Virus record (IMG/VR): IMGVR_UViG_3300045961_000282
Span: 64,001 to 128,000 of that record
Direction: 5' to 3' (one strand)
Source: a virus
Length of the DNA: 64,000 nt
Shown: piece by piece, positions 9,634-19,500 of the stretch
How positions within the stretch are numbered: position 1 is the stretch's first letter
Layout of the letters: each line of letters begins with the position of its first letter
Notes under the pieces: generated by a model
Database searches by the model: none
Seen by the model: only the letters and a program-made list of their open reading frames with translations
What the model was told of the DNA's origin: nothing
Position numbers and translations under genes: made by a program

Positions 9634-10527
9634 ATGCCCAGTGACATCCGGATCGATCAAGCGCCGCGCAGCGGCGGCTATGACCTGACCGTGCGGGTGA
9701 CCGGCGAGGAGATGCGCGCGTGGAAGGACGCCGCGCGGCGCAACGGGATGGGCATGGCGCAGTGGATCTCCCTGAGCCTGACACTGGCCGAGAAGATGGC
9801 GCTGGTCGACGGCCACCAGCGCAACCCCGCCATCGGGCGCAAGATCGACCCGGTGCTGGCCAAGGCGATCGCACAGGCGGCCAAGGGCCAGCCGTGGGAG
9901 CACCGCGCGATGCTGCTGCTGGGAATCGGCGCGGAGTCCGATGAGGTCAAGACGCCGGTCAAGCGCAGCGGGCGCATTCCGGTGGAACTGACCGACCTGT
10001 TCGCCGAGTACGGCATCCCCTACCGCGACGTGGCGCCCAACTACTTCGCGGTGCTCGGCGACTGGGTGCTGTCGTGGCAGGAACTGGCGCTGGTGCTCAC
10101 CATCTGGCGCGAGGTGCAGTTCGACTGGTCGTTCATGACCGTCAAGCGGTTGCAGGAACTGGCCGGGATGACCACCCGCGACACCAAGAAGGCCATGGAG
10201 CGCGCGGTGGCCCAAGGCGTCGTGGAGCGCGAACCCTTGGATCTGGGCCGGGGCAACGGGCGTTCGTCGATGCGCACGCGGGTGGCCAAGGCAGCGGGCG
10301 AGGCCCTGCTGCGCGGCGAGATCCGCCCGGCCACGGTGGATGACTCCTTCAGTGAGAGTTACCTCACCGCGCAGTCGATGGTGTCGGCCTACGCCGACGG
10401 GTCCGAGGTCGACCCGCTGCTGCTCAAGGCCGCCCGGCAGGTGGCCGAGACCACCTCGCGGCCCACGGCCTCGGCGGTGATCAGCCGCTACCTCGAAGCC
10501 AAGGAAGCCAGTCAGTCGACGACCTGA
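9634..10527 (+). CDS. putative winged-helix DNA-binding protein
   Basis: 297 residues from the ATG behind GAGAGGAA. The N-terminal part (residues ~10-60, 'YDLTVRVTGEEMRAWKDAARRNGM') resembles a ribbon-helix-helix or MobC-like segment. Residues ~145-210 ('LALVLTIWREVQFDWSF', 'MTVKRLQELAGMTTRDTKKAMERAVAQGVVE') look like a winged helix-turn-helix as in replication initiators or regulators. It is isolated on the plus strand inside the tail module, a common position for a regulator or moron gene. Candidate partner for the dispersed DNA motif, but no direct evidence. Confidence 0.65.
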   Translation: MPSDIRIDQAPRSGGYDLTVRVTGEEMRAWKDAARRNGMGMAQWISLSLTLAEKMALVDGHQRNPAIGRKIDPVLAKAIAQAAKGQPWEHRAMLLLGIGAESDEVKTPVKRSGRIPVELTDLFAEYGIPYRDVAPNYFAVLGDWVLSWQELALVLTIWREVQFDWSFMTVKRLQELAGMTTRDTKKAMERAVAQGVVEREPLDLGRGNGRSSMRTRVAKAAGEALLRGEIRPATVDDSFSESYLTAQSMVSAYADGSEVDPLLLKAARQVAETTSRPTASAVISRYLEAKEASQSTT

Positions 10528-10997
10528 ACGCTCCACGCCTCGGCCAGCGCCCGGTCCTTGACCGCCGCCTGCTCGACCAGCCGGGCGGCCACCTTGGTCA
10601 CGTACTGCTGCTCGCCGTTGCTGCGCTGCAACGCCTTGAGCACGCCGGGGGCGTCCTTGATGATCGCTGCCCAGTGCCGCGGTTGCTCCGGGCACACCGG
10701 CCCATCCGGGTCAGGATGGCATTCCTCGCACGGCACCCCGCCGGTCGGCGGGGTGCCGACCTCCAGCCGGTTGCGACTGACCACATCGCAACTGGGGGAG
10801 TGGTACAGCGTCGAGTGCCCGACGCGCGCCAGCACGTAGGAGCCGCCGGTCGAGCGGTACAGGGAGAAGGAGATCCACCTGTGCGCGCCGTTGCGTCGCG
10901 AGTCGCTGCTGGCCAGCAACTGCCCGGTGAACCGGTACACCTGACCGTTGCCCGCAGGGATCGCGAACGGAGTCGTTGAGTCGTCTACTGTCATCAT
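10512..10997 (-). CDS. conserved-type phage protein of unknown function
   Basis: 161 residues; the start is the ATG in the ATGA overlap with the end of the preceding tail gene. The core 'HRWISFSLYRSTGGSYVLARVGHSTLYH' resembles a small domain frequent in actinobacterial and phage proteins. It is followed by 'CDVVSRNRLEVG' and a Cys-rich 'PCEECHPDPDGPVCPE' segment. The C-terminal half is helical. It is last in the baseplate run and converges on the plus-strand winged-helix gene with a 16-base overlap. Confidence 0.65.
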   Translation of the reverse strand: MMTVDDSTTPFAIPAGNGQVYRFTGQLLASSDSRRNGAHRWISFSLYRSTGGSYVLARVGHSTLYHSPSCDVVSRNRLEVGTPPTGGVPCEECHPDPDGPVCPEQPRHWAAIIKDAPGVLKALQRSNGEQQYVTKVAARLVEQAAVKDRALAEAWSVQVVD

Positions 10998-12496
10998 GTC
11001 ATCCGATACTGAGTGGTCACTTCCACCTTGAGTCCCTTGATATCCAAATAACTGGCCTTCTGCGACCGAAAAACGGGACGAACTTGGTAGTCGCCGATGG
11101 CATCGAGCACGAACGGGACGTCGACCTCGATCTTGCGAGCCGCCCCCTGCCACTGAGTGGAACCCAGCACGTCCTCGAGTTTGCTGATCATGTAGTAGCC
11201 GCTGCCCCCGGAGTCGATGACCTGCTGGCCGTCCACATCGATCGTCGCGCCGCCGACGACCTCGACCGCGACGTCGACCGTCCCCTCGGGGTCGATCACC
11301 AGTTCCTCGGCGATCGGAACCGGCGTGCCGGGCAGCGTCACGTTGCGGATCTCGATGGCCATGTCGGCCACACCTGCCGGGTCGGTCTCCAGTTCCGGCA
11401 TCGCGCGGACTGCGGGGTCCGGCGGCGGCTTGATCTTCTTGACCTCGATGGTTGCGGTCAGCCGGGCGTAGACCATCGACTTCGGCGAGTAGTTGCGGAT
11501 GTAGAGGATCATCGCGATCTCGTCAGGCTTGGGCTTGTCTGGGTTGTAGGACGTGATGCTGCCGCTACCGATGCTGTGCCACCCGCCGTCGACCTGCAGT
11601 TCGAGGTCGAACGGGGAGGTCGCCCGGATGGCGGGCCCCTCGGCCCACGCCGACTCCCTGCCGGTGCGCAGGGCCGGTGAGTAGCGCGAGATGGCGATGT
11701 AGCCGGGGCTGCCGTCGGGCTTCTTGTCCCAGACGTACAGGGTCTTGGAGTCCGGCAGCCACAGCAACTGCCCCGGTCGCCCAGACACGCCTGCAGTCGA
11801 CTGCCCGCCGACCACCTTGGCCACCGAGGGAATCGTGCTCCATCCGTCCCTGTCGCGCTGGTACAGGACGTTCTCCTCGACCGAGAACGCCATGGAACCA
11901 TACGGAGCGTTGCCCGCCGTGGCACCGATCTCGGAGATGCTCCCGCCCACCAGCAACGTCCCGCCGAGCGCTGCGGTGTAGGTGCGGGCATCGGTGACCT
12001 TCACGTCGGCGTTGGCCGTCCCGGGGATGGTCACCTTGGCCAACGGCAGCCAGTTCTTTGCTGGCTGGGTCGTCTTCGCCACGATGCTCCACGCGCCGGG
12101 GGTGACGGTCGATCCACCCGCTTCCGGGTCGGAGATCTCGATGCCGACGAAGGCCGTGGTATCCACGTTGGGAACGTAGGCGGGCAGCACGGGCTGCTGC
12201 GGCCCATCAACGATCACGACGTATACTCCGGCGATCCCCTGCACCGCCGAATCCCCGGGGACGAAGGCAACCCCGGTGTTCACGCTGATCTTGGCTCCCG
12301 AGCCCGTCACCCGCAACGCCGTCTCCCCCAAGGAGTCGACCCCCTGCGGGCGCACGCCGGGCCGCGGGGACATCGGGACCAGACCCGACCCCGACTTCCC
12401 GCCGGGGGTCAGCAGGGCCCCGGTGTGGCTGCGGTCGAGCCGTGCAGGATAGATGCCGTCCTGCACGAACAGCGGCGGGTTGGCGTTGCTTGGCAT
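10994..12496 (-). CDS. minor tail / baseplate protein
   Basis: 500 residues beginning MPSNANPPLFVQDGIYPARLDR. The N-terminal third ('GALLTPGGKSGSGL', 'LRVTGSGAKISVNTGVAFVPG') is like actinophage minor tail proteins that form the upper baseplate or fibre anchor. The C-terminal ~270 residues are beta-rich and likely project outwards. It contains an exact GTATGGTTC motif at Pro-Tyr-Gly-Ser. Assigned by pattern and by position between the Gp37-like protein and the fibres. Confidence 0.7.
   Translation of the reverse strand: MPSNANPPLFVQDGIYPARLDRSHTGALLTPGGKSGSGLVPMSPRPGVRPQGVDSLGETALRVTGSGAKISVNTGVAFVPGDSAVQGIAGVYVVIVDGPQQPVLPAYVPNVDTTAFVGIEISDPEAGGSTVTPGAWSIVAKTTQPAKNWLPLAKVTIPGTANADVKVTDARTYTAALGGTLLVGGSISEIGATAGNAPYGSMAFSVEENVLYQRDRDGWSTIPSVAKVVGGQSTAGVSGRPGQLLWLPDSKTLYVWDKKPDGSPGYIAISRYSPALRTGRESAWAEGPAIRATSPFDLELQVDGGWHSIGSGSITSYNPDKPKPDEIAMILYIRNYSPKSMVYARLTATIEVKKIKPPPDPAVRAMPELETDPAGVADMAIEIRNVTLPGTPVPIAEELVIDPEGTVDVAVEVVGGATIDVDGQQVIDSGGSGYYMISKLEDVLGSTQWQGAARKIEVDVPFVLDAIGDYQVRPVFRSQKASYLDIKGLKVEVTTQYRMT
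11895..11903 (-). promoter_or_regulatory. GTATGGTTC dispersed motif, exact copy 2
   Basis: Intragenic in the 500-residue tail protein; spells Tyr-Gly-Ser (TAT-GGT-TCC). Flanked as YGAACCATACG apart from a G in the first position. Confidence 0.7.
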
Positions 12497-12511
12497 GGGG
12501 ATCCTCCTGCG

Positions 12512-13249
12512 CTACAGCGGCGTCGGCGGGCTGGGGGCCTGCAGGCCCGGGGTCGTGGTGATCGGGCCGTAGTCGTCGACCCCGAGGATCGCGATGCCGA
12601 ACTCCGCGGGCACCAGATCGCGGATGGCCCACTTGTTTGGCTCCACCTCGACGCCGCGGGTGAACACCATCGGGTACACGTCGGGCGGCACCGGCTCAAG
12701 GGCGTCGATGTAGAGGTCGGGGTCGTAGACCACGTGGTCGAAGCCGATCCACCCGGTCAGTGGAACGTTCTGCGACGGGCGGGCGATGACGTCGGCGTAG
12801 ATGACGTGCTGCGTCCGGGTGGTTCCATCGATGTCGACGTATGGTTCGCTCTGCAGGAACGGCTGGACGTCCACCCGCACCACGCCCGGCGCGCCGCCGA
12901 CGCTGGAGCACGGGGCCAACGTGCTGACCCACGCCCGGTAGGTGGTGCCGTTGCCCAGCGGGGCGCACAGCCCCGGCAACCGCAGCACTGTCGTGCCGTT
13001 GGCCACGGACCCCGGGAACTGCACGCGCCCGCGCAACTCGATGCGCCCGTCGTTGAGTTTGCGCCACGCAGGCTCGCCGCCGTCCAGTTCGCTGGCGCCC
13101 GGGATCAGGGTCTGCACCCCGCGCCGCCACGCCCGCCGCCCGGTGCCGCGCTCGCGCGACTCGGCCTCGCTGAGGCGGCGCTCCAAGCGGTCGATGTGAT
13201 CCTCAAGGGTGATGGGGGAGATGGGCCCACCGATCATGCCGCCGCTCAT
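12512..13249 (-). CDS. minor tail protein
   Basis: 245 residues from the ATG in an ATGA overlap with the upstream gene (MSGGMIGGPISPITLEDHID). A short N-terminal helix ('DHIDRLERRLSEAESRERG') may trimerise it. The following domain ('GRIELRGRVQFPGSVANGTTVLRLPG') looks like the beta-sandwich fibre domain common in phage tails. Possibly an adaptor between the baseplate hub and fibres. The dispersed motif occurs here once in reverse orientation. Confidence 0.7.
   Translation of the reverse strand: MSGGMIGGPISPITLEDHIDRLERRLSEAESRERGTGRRAWRRGVQTLIPGASELDGGEPAWRKLNDGRIELRGRVQFPGSVANGTTVLRLPGLCAPLGNGTTYRAWVSTLAPCSSVGGAPGVVRVDVQPFLQSEPYVDIDGTTRTQHVIYADVIARPSQNVPLTGWIGFDHVVYDPDLYIDALEPVPPDVYPMVFTRGVEVEPNKWAIRDLVPAEFGIAILGVDDYGPITTTPGLQAPSPPTPL
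12839..12847 (+). promoter_or_regulatory. GTATGGTTC dispersed motif, exact copy 3 (reverse orientation)
   Basis: The only exact copy that faces against local transcription; the minus-strand gene reads it as Glu-Pro-Tyr (GAA-CCA-TAC). Confidence 0.65.
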
Positions 13250-14727
13250 GGCCGACTGCCCCCCCACCCGCCAGTGCCGACGGCCCGGTGGGTGCCGTCC
13301 GAGGTCCGCAGGTACCGCAGGCCCTCGGAGTCCGACCCGGTGTCGACCTCGGGTGTCGGGGTGGTCTCCTCGACCGACTGGTCCTCCTCGTCGGGGCCGA
13401 TGTAGGGGTTGCGGGAGTTGATCGTGATCTCAGGCTTGACGTCCTCGATGCCGTCGTCGTTGGGGGTCACCGTGATGCCGCCGATCACGACGTACAGGTC
13501 CTCGGGGCGCACGTCGGACCCGGCGAAGATGTCGTCCTCGATCTTGATGCCGATCTCGTCGCCCATGAAGTATTGCTCGGTCCCGGGTGGGCCGAAGGTC
13601 GGCGGAAGGTCGGGATGCACAGTCAGGTCGAACTCGCCGACCGGCGGGTCGAAGGCCCGCAGGTACTTGGCTGCGTGCGACTCCATCGTGGCCTTGCTGC
13701 TGACCGTGGAGTGCGTGTAGGCCACGTCGATCAGCGGCCACCCCTCGTTGAGACGCTGCTGGTTGTAGAGCACCGCGTAGGCGCGCAGGTCGCCCTCGCC
13801 CGCGCCGAGCACGTAGGCCGCAGTCGCCGACTTGTCCGCATCGGCGGTCCATGAGTAGGACAGCATGTTGGCCGGGAATTCCCAGATGAACCCGGTCTCG
13901 AGGAACGGGCGGCCGAACCGCGGCCACGCGAACTCGATACGCCGGTCGACGCCGGAGATCGAGGTGGACCCCTCGGGCGCCTGCGCCACCGTGGCGTACC
14001 ACTCGAAGCCGTCCTTGAGCCCGGCGAGGGTCTCCAGATGCTCGCCGTAGGTGCGGAAGTCCCACTTCATGAACGACCGCCCCCGCTTGACCGTGTTGCG
14101 CGGCGTCGGACTGAGCAGCACGTGGATGTCGGAGTTGGGCCGCGGCGGCAGTTGGGCGGTTCCCAGCATGCCGCCCAGATACTCGCTTCGGTTCCCGCTC
14201 ATGTGGTCCCACAGCACCCGGAACATGTCGATCTGGTCGGTGCCCTCGATCGGCGGGTTCTTGGTCATGTCGCGGATGAACATCAGGTCCTGATCGAGGA
14301 TGCGGTGGTACATGTACGAATCGAAGGTGTCGCCCTCGATCTTGACCACCCGCTCCCCCGAGGACAGCGTGCGCTTCCACAGGATGCCGCCCCAGATCGG
14401 CACGCCGTCGCGGAACACGTAGACCACCGAGCGCCCGGGCGTCGTGGCCGTCATGTAGTCGCGCACCCGCGAGAACACCGGCACCGGCAGGTCGGCGGAG
14501 AACGTGCCGGGCTTCTTGATCGACCATGAGAACTGCACGTTGCGCAGCGGCAACTCCGCGATGGGGACGTCGGTGAACAGGTCGCACGCGACGTAGACGT
14601 ACTCGTGCCTCCGCCCATCCAGCGGCAGGCGACGGCCCAGCACGCTCGCCGGGGTTGCCCGCCCGACATCCACACCGACCTGCATCGGTGCAGACCACGT
14701 GCCCTCGACGCGACTGGACCCCGGCAT
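13246..14727 (-). CDS. ReqiPepy6 Gp37-like baseplate / tail-associated protein
   Basis: 493 residues starting at the ATG that overlaps the stop of the distal tail gene (TGATG; MPGSSRVEGTWSAP). Residues ~80-140 ('VVYVFRDGVPIWGGILWKR', 'SGERVVKIEGDTFDSYMYHR') match the pattern of the Siphovirus ReqiPepy6 Gp37-like family, tail-associated proteins that form the baseplate hub in actinophages. The late region ('DEIGIKIEDDIFAG', 'EDLYVVIGGITVTPND') fits the conserved C-terminal half. The last ~60 residues are acidic and Pro/Thr-rich. Confidence 0.8.
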   Translation of the reverse strand: MPGSSRVEGTWSAPMQVGVDVGRATPASVLGRRLPLDGRRHEYVYVACDLFTDVPIAELPLRNVQFSWSIKKPGTFSADLPVPVFSRVRDYMTATTPGRSVVYVFRDGVPIWGGILWKRTLSSGERVVKIEGDTFDSYMYHRILDQDLMFIRDMTKNPPIEGTDQIDMFRVLWDHMSGNRSEYLGGMLGTAQLPPRPNSDIHVLLSPTPRNTVKRGRSFMKWDFRTYGEHLETLAGLKDGFEWYATVAQAPEGSTSISGVDRRIEFAWPRFGRPFLETGFIWEFPANMLSYSWTADADKSATAAYVLGAGEGDLRAYAVLYNQQRLNEGWPLIDVAYTHSTVSSKATMESHAAKYLRAFDPPVGEFDLTVHPDLPPTFGPPGTEQYFMGDEIGIKIEDDIFAGSDVRPEDLYVVIGGITVTPNDDGIEDVKPEITINSRNPYIGPDEEDQSVEETTPTPEVDTGSDSEGLRYLRTSDGTHRAVGTGGWGGSRP

Positions 14728-16532
14728 CAGGACCCCATCCAGCCAGAGCGGTAGACCACCCAGCACTGGGTAGCGTCAAGGTCATCCGTGGTCGGCGGGT
14801 TGTTGGCAGGATCGACAGCGCCGTTGGCGTGGAACGTCAACTCGTTGTCGCCCTGCTGCAGGTAGATCCACGGGCTGGACAGTTTGAGCATCCACCGCCG
14901 GTTCTCGCCGTTGATGTCGTGCTGGTACATGTCGTCAACCATCACGTCTGCGGCCTGCCGCAGCACGACGGTGCGCCAGTAGCAGTCGACGATCAGCACC
15001 TCGCCGGTACGGATCGATCCTTGGAACGCCATGGTCTGGTTGGTGGTCCGATTGACGATCTTCGAATCGGTGGCGGGTCCGAAGATGTAGAACCGCGGCC
15101 ACACGTTGGTGGTGCCCTTGTTGACCGCAGGAAGGTAGGGATCGAACTCGACCGAACCATACGCTCGCCCGGGAGTCGGCGTGTAGCGCTGGTTGTGGCC
15201 CTCATCCTCGACGAGGTAGTCGCGGCCGTCGGTGGTTCCGTTGACCTTGATGTACTTGCGGTCCAACCCCCGTGCCCCCGACAGGTACTTCACCGGGTCC
15301 ACAGCCTTCAACTGCACCTCGAACTCAGTGCGACCGGTGCCGTCAAGGGTGTCGACCTTGGGCTGGTCGGACAGCCAGACCCACGCCTGCTTGGGCCACG
15401 GACCCTGCTCCCAGTCATGGAGCCCCTGATAGTCGAAGAACTCGACGTTGTTGCCCATCGGCTCCTTGGCCACGAACAGCGCGCCCGTGCGCACCGCATC
15501 GAGGGCGCGCAGCAGCCGCAGCCGCGGGACGGCCACCGACACCCCGCGGCCCGGCGTGAACGCCCCGCGCAGGGTGATGATGCGTGGCTCGTAGCGCCCG
15601 TCGATGGGGAACGACCCGTTGAGGTACCCCGGGCGCGGCAGGTCGGGCAGCGCGGGCGGCGGCAGGGTCCACCAGCCGTCGATGTCCAGCAGGCTCCAGC
15701 GGGTGCCGTCGGGGTCGGTGTAGTTCAGCAGCAGGGTGTCGGGTTCGTTCCAGACGTTGACCTCGGGAACATCCCAGTACGGCGCGACGGCGTTGTTGTT
15801 GATCAGGAAGACGTCCGATGCCTCGCAGGGCCCCGGCTTGGCCCAGAAGTCGTCGGACTCCGTCGGCGGCGGCTTGATGATCTCGCCGGTCCAGCGCAAC
15901 AGCAGAGCGGCATGGAACCACGGCCCCTGCCCGACCGAGCCGACGGTGTACTCCTGCTTGTTCCACGCATAGGCCGTGATCAGATCCGCAGGATCGGAGA
16001 CCTGCCCCTTGAGCGCGACGTGTCCGACGTCGTCCTTCCGGATGGTCGGCGGCTGGCCCTTTGAAGCGAAGATCCCGACGTAGGCCCGACGCTCATCCGT
16101 CCCCGACTCCAGCAGATCCAAGTTCCCTTCGCCATCGACCTGCGCGATCGTCATGCCGCTCATCGGCCGCCCATCGGCGTTGCGCACGAACGGCCCCGAC
16201 ATGGCCATCCCCAACGCCCGCCACTTGACCGGGTTGATCGGCGACGGGCTCAGGCGCAGCACGAGATCGTTCTGGATCGGCCCCTCGGCAACAAGGACAA
16301 CGGCAGTTTGTCCCGCGAGGGTCGAACCGTCCTCTGCACCCAACTGCCCATACTTGACGAATGACCCGGATCGCACCGAGACCTCAACCTCTGCGTCGAG
16401 GGTCAGCATGATCAGGTTCGCCAGCGAGTTGTAGGCCAGTTCGGAGACGTTGATCCGGATCTCTCCATCGATCGTCTGCCCGATGAAACTGGCCGTCGAC
16501 TGGACGATGTTGTTGACCGTCACGGTGCTCAT
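14727..16532 (-). CDS. distal tail (Dit-like) protein
   Basis: 601 residues following the tape measure gene through an ATGA overlap with GGAGG upstream. Position directly after the tape measure, and a centre with 'GYLNGSFPIDGRYEPRIITLRGAF' and 'VWLSDQPKV...FEVQLKAVDPVKY', fit the siphovirus distal tail component fold. It is longer than usual (Dit proteins are often 250-350 residues) because of an N-terminal ~230-residue beta-rich extension and a C-terminal galectin-like region ('RRWMLKLSSPWIYLQQGDNELTF'). These extras may bind glycans. Confidence 0.75.
   Translation of the reverse strand: MSTVTVNNIVQSTASFIGQTIDGEIRINVSELAYNSLANLIMLTLDAEVEVSVRSGSFVKYGQLGAEDGSTLAGQTAVVLVAEGPIQNDLVLRLSPSPINPVKWRALGMAMSGPFVRNADGRPMSGMTIAQVDGEGNLDLLESGTDERRAYVGIFASKGQPPTIRKDDVGHVALKGQVSDPADLITAYAWNKQEYTVGSVGQGPWFHAALLLRWTGEIIKPPPTESDDFWAKPGPCEASDVFLINNNAVAPYWDVPEVNVWNEPDTLLLNYTDPDGTRWSLLDIDGWWTLPPPALPDLPRPGYLNGSFPIDGRYEPRIITLRGAFTPGRGVSVAVPRLRLLRALDAVRTGALFVAKEPMGNNVEFFDYQGLHDWEQGPWPKQAWVWLSDQPKVDTLDGTGRTEFEVQLKAVDPVKYLSGARGLDRKYIKVNGTTDGRDYLVEDEGHNQRYTPTPGRAYGSVEFDPYLPAVNKGTTNVWPRFYIFGPATDSKIVNRTTNQTMAFQGSIRTGEVLIVDCYWRTVVLRQAADVMVDDMYQHDINGENRRWMLKLSSPWIYLQQGDNELTFHANGAVDPANNPPTTDDLDATQCWVVYRSGWMGS
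15154..15162 (-). promoter_or_regulatory. GTATGGTTC dispersed motif, exact copy 4
   Basis: Inside the Dit-like gene, encoding Ala-Tyr-Gly-Ser. Full context CGAACCATACG. Confidence 0.7.
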
Positions 16533-19500
16533 GCGCGCCTCCGATGCCTGAACGCAACCTCACGGCTGACCTTGACCGCCAGTTCGCGCTCGCTCATCCC
16601 CGGCGCCGGGAAGATCTGGAACGTGTCGCCGCCACGAACCCCGCTGGCCATGAGCGCCTCGGACATCTTGCGCAGTTCGGCGAGCATCTCGACCTCGGTC
16701 TGGCTGCGCCCCTTGGAGTCCAGCGGGGTGACCCGCTCGTGCCGCCCGCCCTCGGCCAGCAGCGCGGGGACGCCACCGGGGGTCGCCTTCACGATGCCGC
16801 CCTTGGCCAGCCGCACGCCGCGGCGCGCCATCATCCTGCGGGCGTCGTCGAAGCCCAACTCGAAGTGCAGGTGAGGGCCGGTGGATCCACCCGTGTTGCC
16901 CGACAGGCCGATCCGCTGGCCGACGCGCACCTTGGTCCCCACGCCGACGAACCGCTTGCTCAGGTGGGCGTACAGGCTGCGCGTGTTGTCGTGGTGCAGG
17001 ATCGCAAGGTACTGACCGTAGGACTTGTTCCCCCTGTCGGCCGAGGTGATCACGCGCCCCGAGGAGACCGCCTGCACGACGATGCCCGTCGGCGATCCGA
17101 TGTCGTAGGCGAACCACGGGTTGTGCCCACTGCGCGTGTAGGAGGGGAACCGCCGCGCCAACGGGTAGGTCCATCCATCGGCAGGGCCCTTGTAGGGCTC
17201 CACGGGACCCCCTGCACCGGACGACTTGTCGGCATCCAAGCCCTTCTGCGCCTTGTCAGCGAACTGTCGCAGCAATTGCAGGTTGTTGCGGAAGTAGTTG
17301 GTGACAAGCCCAATCATTCCGTCCTTGTCGGGAATCAGGGACAGGCCATTGGAAATGAGCGTGTTCAGTGCGTGGAACGCACCCTTGATCAACAGGTCAT
17401 CGATGAAGTCGGGCTTGAGGCTGCCCACCCAGTCCGTGGCCTTGCCGAACCACTCCTTGGCCCCACCCTGTGGCGGCGGGCCGCCTCGGCGCCACTTATC
17501 CAACGAGTCCTTACCAACCTGCTTGACCATGTTGCGCGTCAGCACGTACTCGCCCGGCGTCAACCGGGCCAACACGTTGTCGGCCCTGTCGCCGCGGTTA
17601 GGTCCCTTGACCTCACCGCCCGTGGCGTACCCGGGGATCCGCTTCAGTTCCTTGAGGTCAACGAAGGGCAACTTGTTCAACGACGGGATGATGTACTCGT
17701 TGATCTTGTCGGTCACCCAGTTGCTGGCCCGCGCCGCGCCCGACTTCAATCCGTCCCACAGGCCCGACATTCCGTCAGCAAATCTCTGCGGCAAGCCCCT
17801 GACCCACGGGATCACCGTGTCCGTGAAGAACGTCTTGAGCGAAGTGAACCCACTGACCGCCTTGTCCTTCAAGGACCCGAACAGGTTCCCGATGTTCTCT
17901 GCCACCCTGCTCGGCAGTCCCTTGACCCACGGGATGAAGGATTCCCTGAGCCACGTACCGAGGGAGACCATCAGGCCCTTGGCCTTCTCGATGATCCAGC
18001 CCCAGATGTTGATTCCAAGGTTGAGGATCTTGCCCGGGAGTCCCACCAGCCATGGCACGAATGAACCCACGAACCAGTTGGCAAGTTTAGGAATCAGATC
18101 AACGGCCTTGTTGACGATCCACGCGAAGATATCGATTCCCAGCGACAGGATCTTGAACGGCAGCGTCAGGAACCATGGAATCAATTTTGTGACGAGCCAC
18201 TTGCCCAAGCCTGAAATCAGATCCCATGCCTTGCTGAGCACCCATCCGAAGATGTCAATCCCCAGACCGAGGATCTTTCCGGGGAGCCCGGTCACCCACG
18301 GGATGAAACTGGTCGTGAACCAGTCGGTGACGGCGGGAACGATGTCCTTGACCTTGTCGGTGATCCATCCCCAGAAGTTTCCACCACCCTCGCTGGCCTC
18401 CTTGGGCGCGCCCTTGATCCATGGGATGAACGTGCCGGACCACCACTGCTGGATTGCGGGGATGATGTTGGAGATCTTGTCGGTGATCCACCCCCAGATG
18501 TTTCCAGCCGCATCGGATATCTTCGAGGGAAGACCCTTGAACCAAGCCCCGACCTTCTTCCCGAACTCCACCAGTTTCGGCTGAACCTTCGGCCAGATGT
18601 TCTGGAAGAACAGAATGATGAGTCCAATTGGGTTCGACGCCATGAGCAACGTCTTCCAATTCGACTTGAACCAGTCAGCAACCTTCTGACCGAATTCTTC
18701 AAGTGGGGCCTTGATCTTGCCCCAGAGGTTGCTGAAGACCTCCTTGATCTTGTCCCACGCCGCCGAGAACGCGCCCGTGATCTTGCCCCACAACTTGGGC
18801 GCCTCGGTGCTGAAGTTCTTGAAGAAGTTGATGATCTGATCGATGCTGATGCCGAACATTCCCAGCACATCGATGACCATCCACACGGCGCCGATGACGG
18901 CACCAACTGGGCCGAGGATCGCGAGGAATCCCTTGCCGAGGGCCTTCAGGCCCAACTTTCCGGCCACCTTGCCGAAGCCGCCCCAGATCTTGCTCAGGCC
19001 AGAGCCAACCTTGCCGAACTTTCCGGCCTTCTTGGCGGCATCAGCCATGTCGTCGGCTGCGCCAGCGACGGCGCCCCCCTTGCCGACCTTGCCGCCGAGG
19101 CCACCACCAACACCGCCGCCCGTGGTGACCGTGTCGATGATGACCGGCCCCGCGGACTTGGCCCCCAGTTTCGCAGCAACAGCGGCGTCCCTGCCTTCAT
19201 CGAACGCGTCGACGGACATGCCGTTCAAGGCGCGGCCGAAGTCGCGCTTGATCTCCATGCCGACTTCGGTGCCGGTCGTCTCAGTGGCGGTCTTCAGTCC
19301 TCGCTCAACAGCGTTGCCCATCTCGGTGCCGATGGACCCGACTCCGTTGGTCGCCTTGTCGAGTTCGTTCTTGATCTCGGCACCGACCTCGGAACCTGTG
19401 GTCTCCGTGGCTGCCTTGAGCCCCTGTTCGAGGCTGTTGCCCATGTCGGAACCCACGTCGGTCAGGCCCGTGGCAGCCTGCCGGAGTTCGTTCTCGATCT

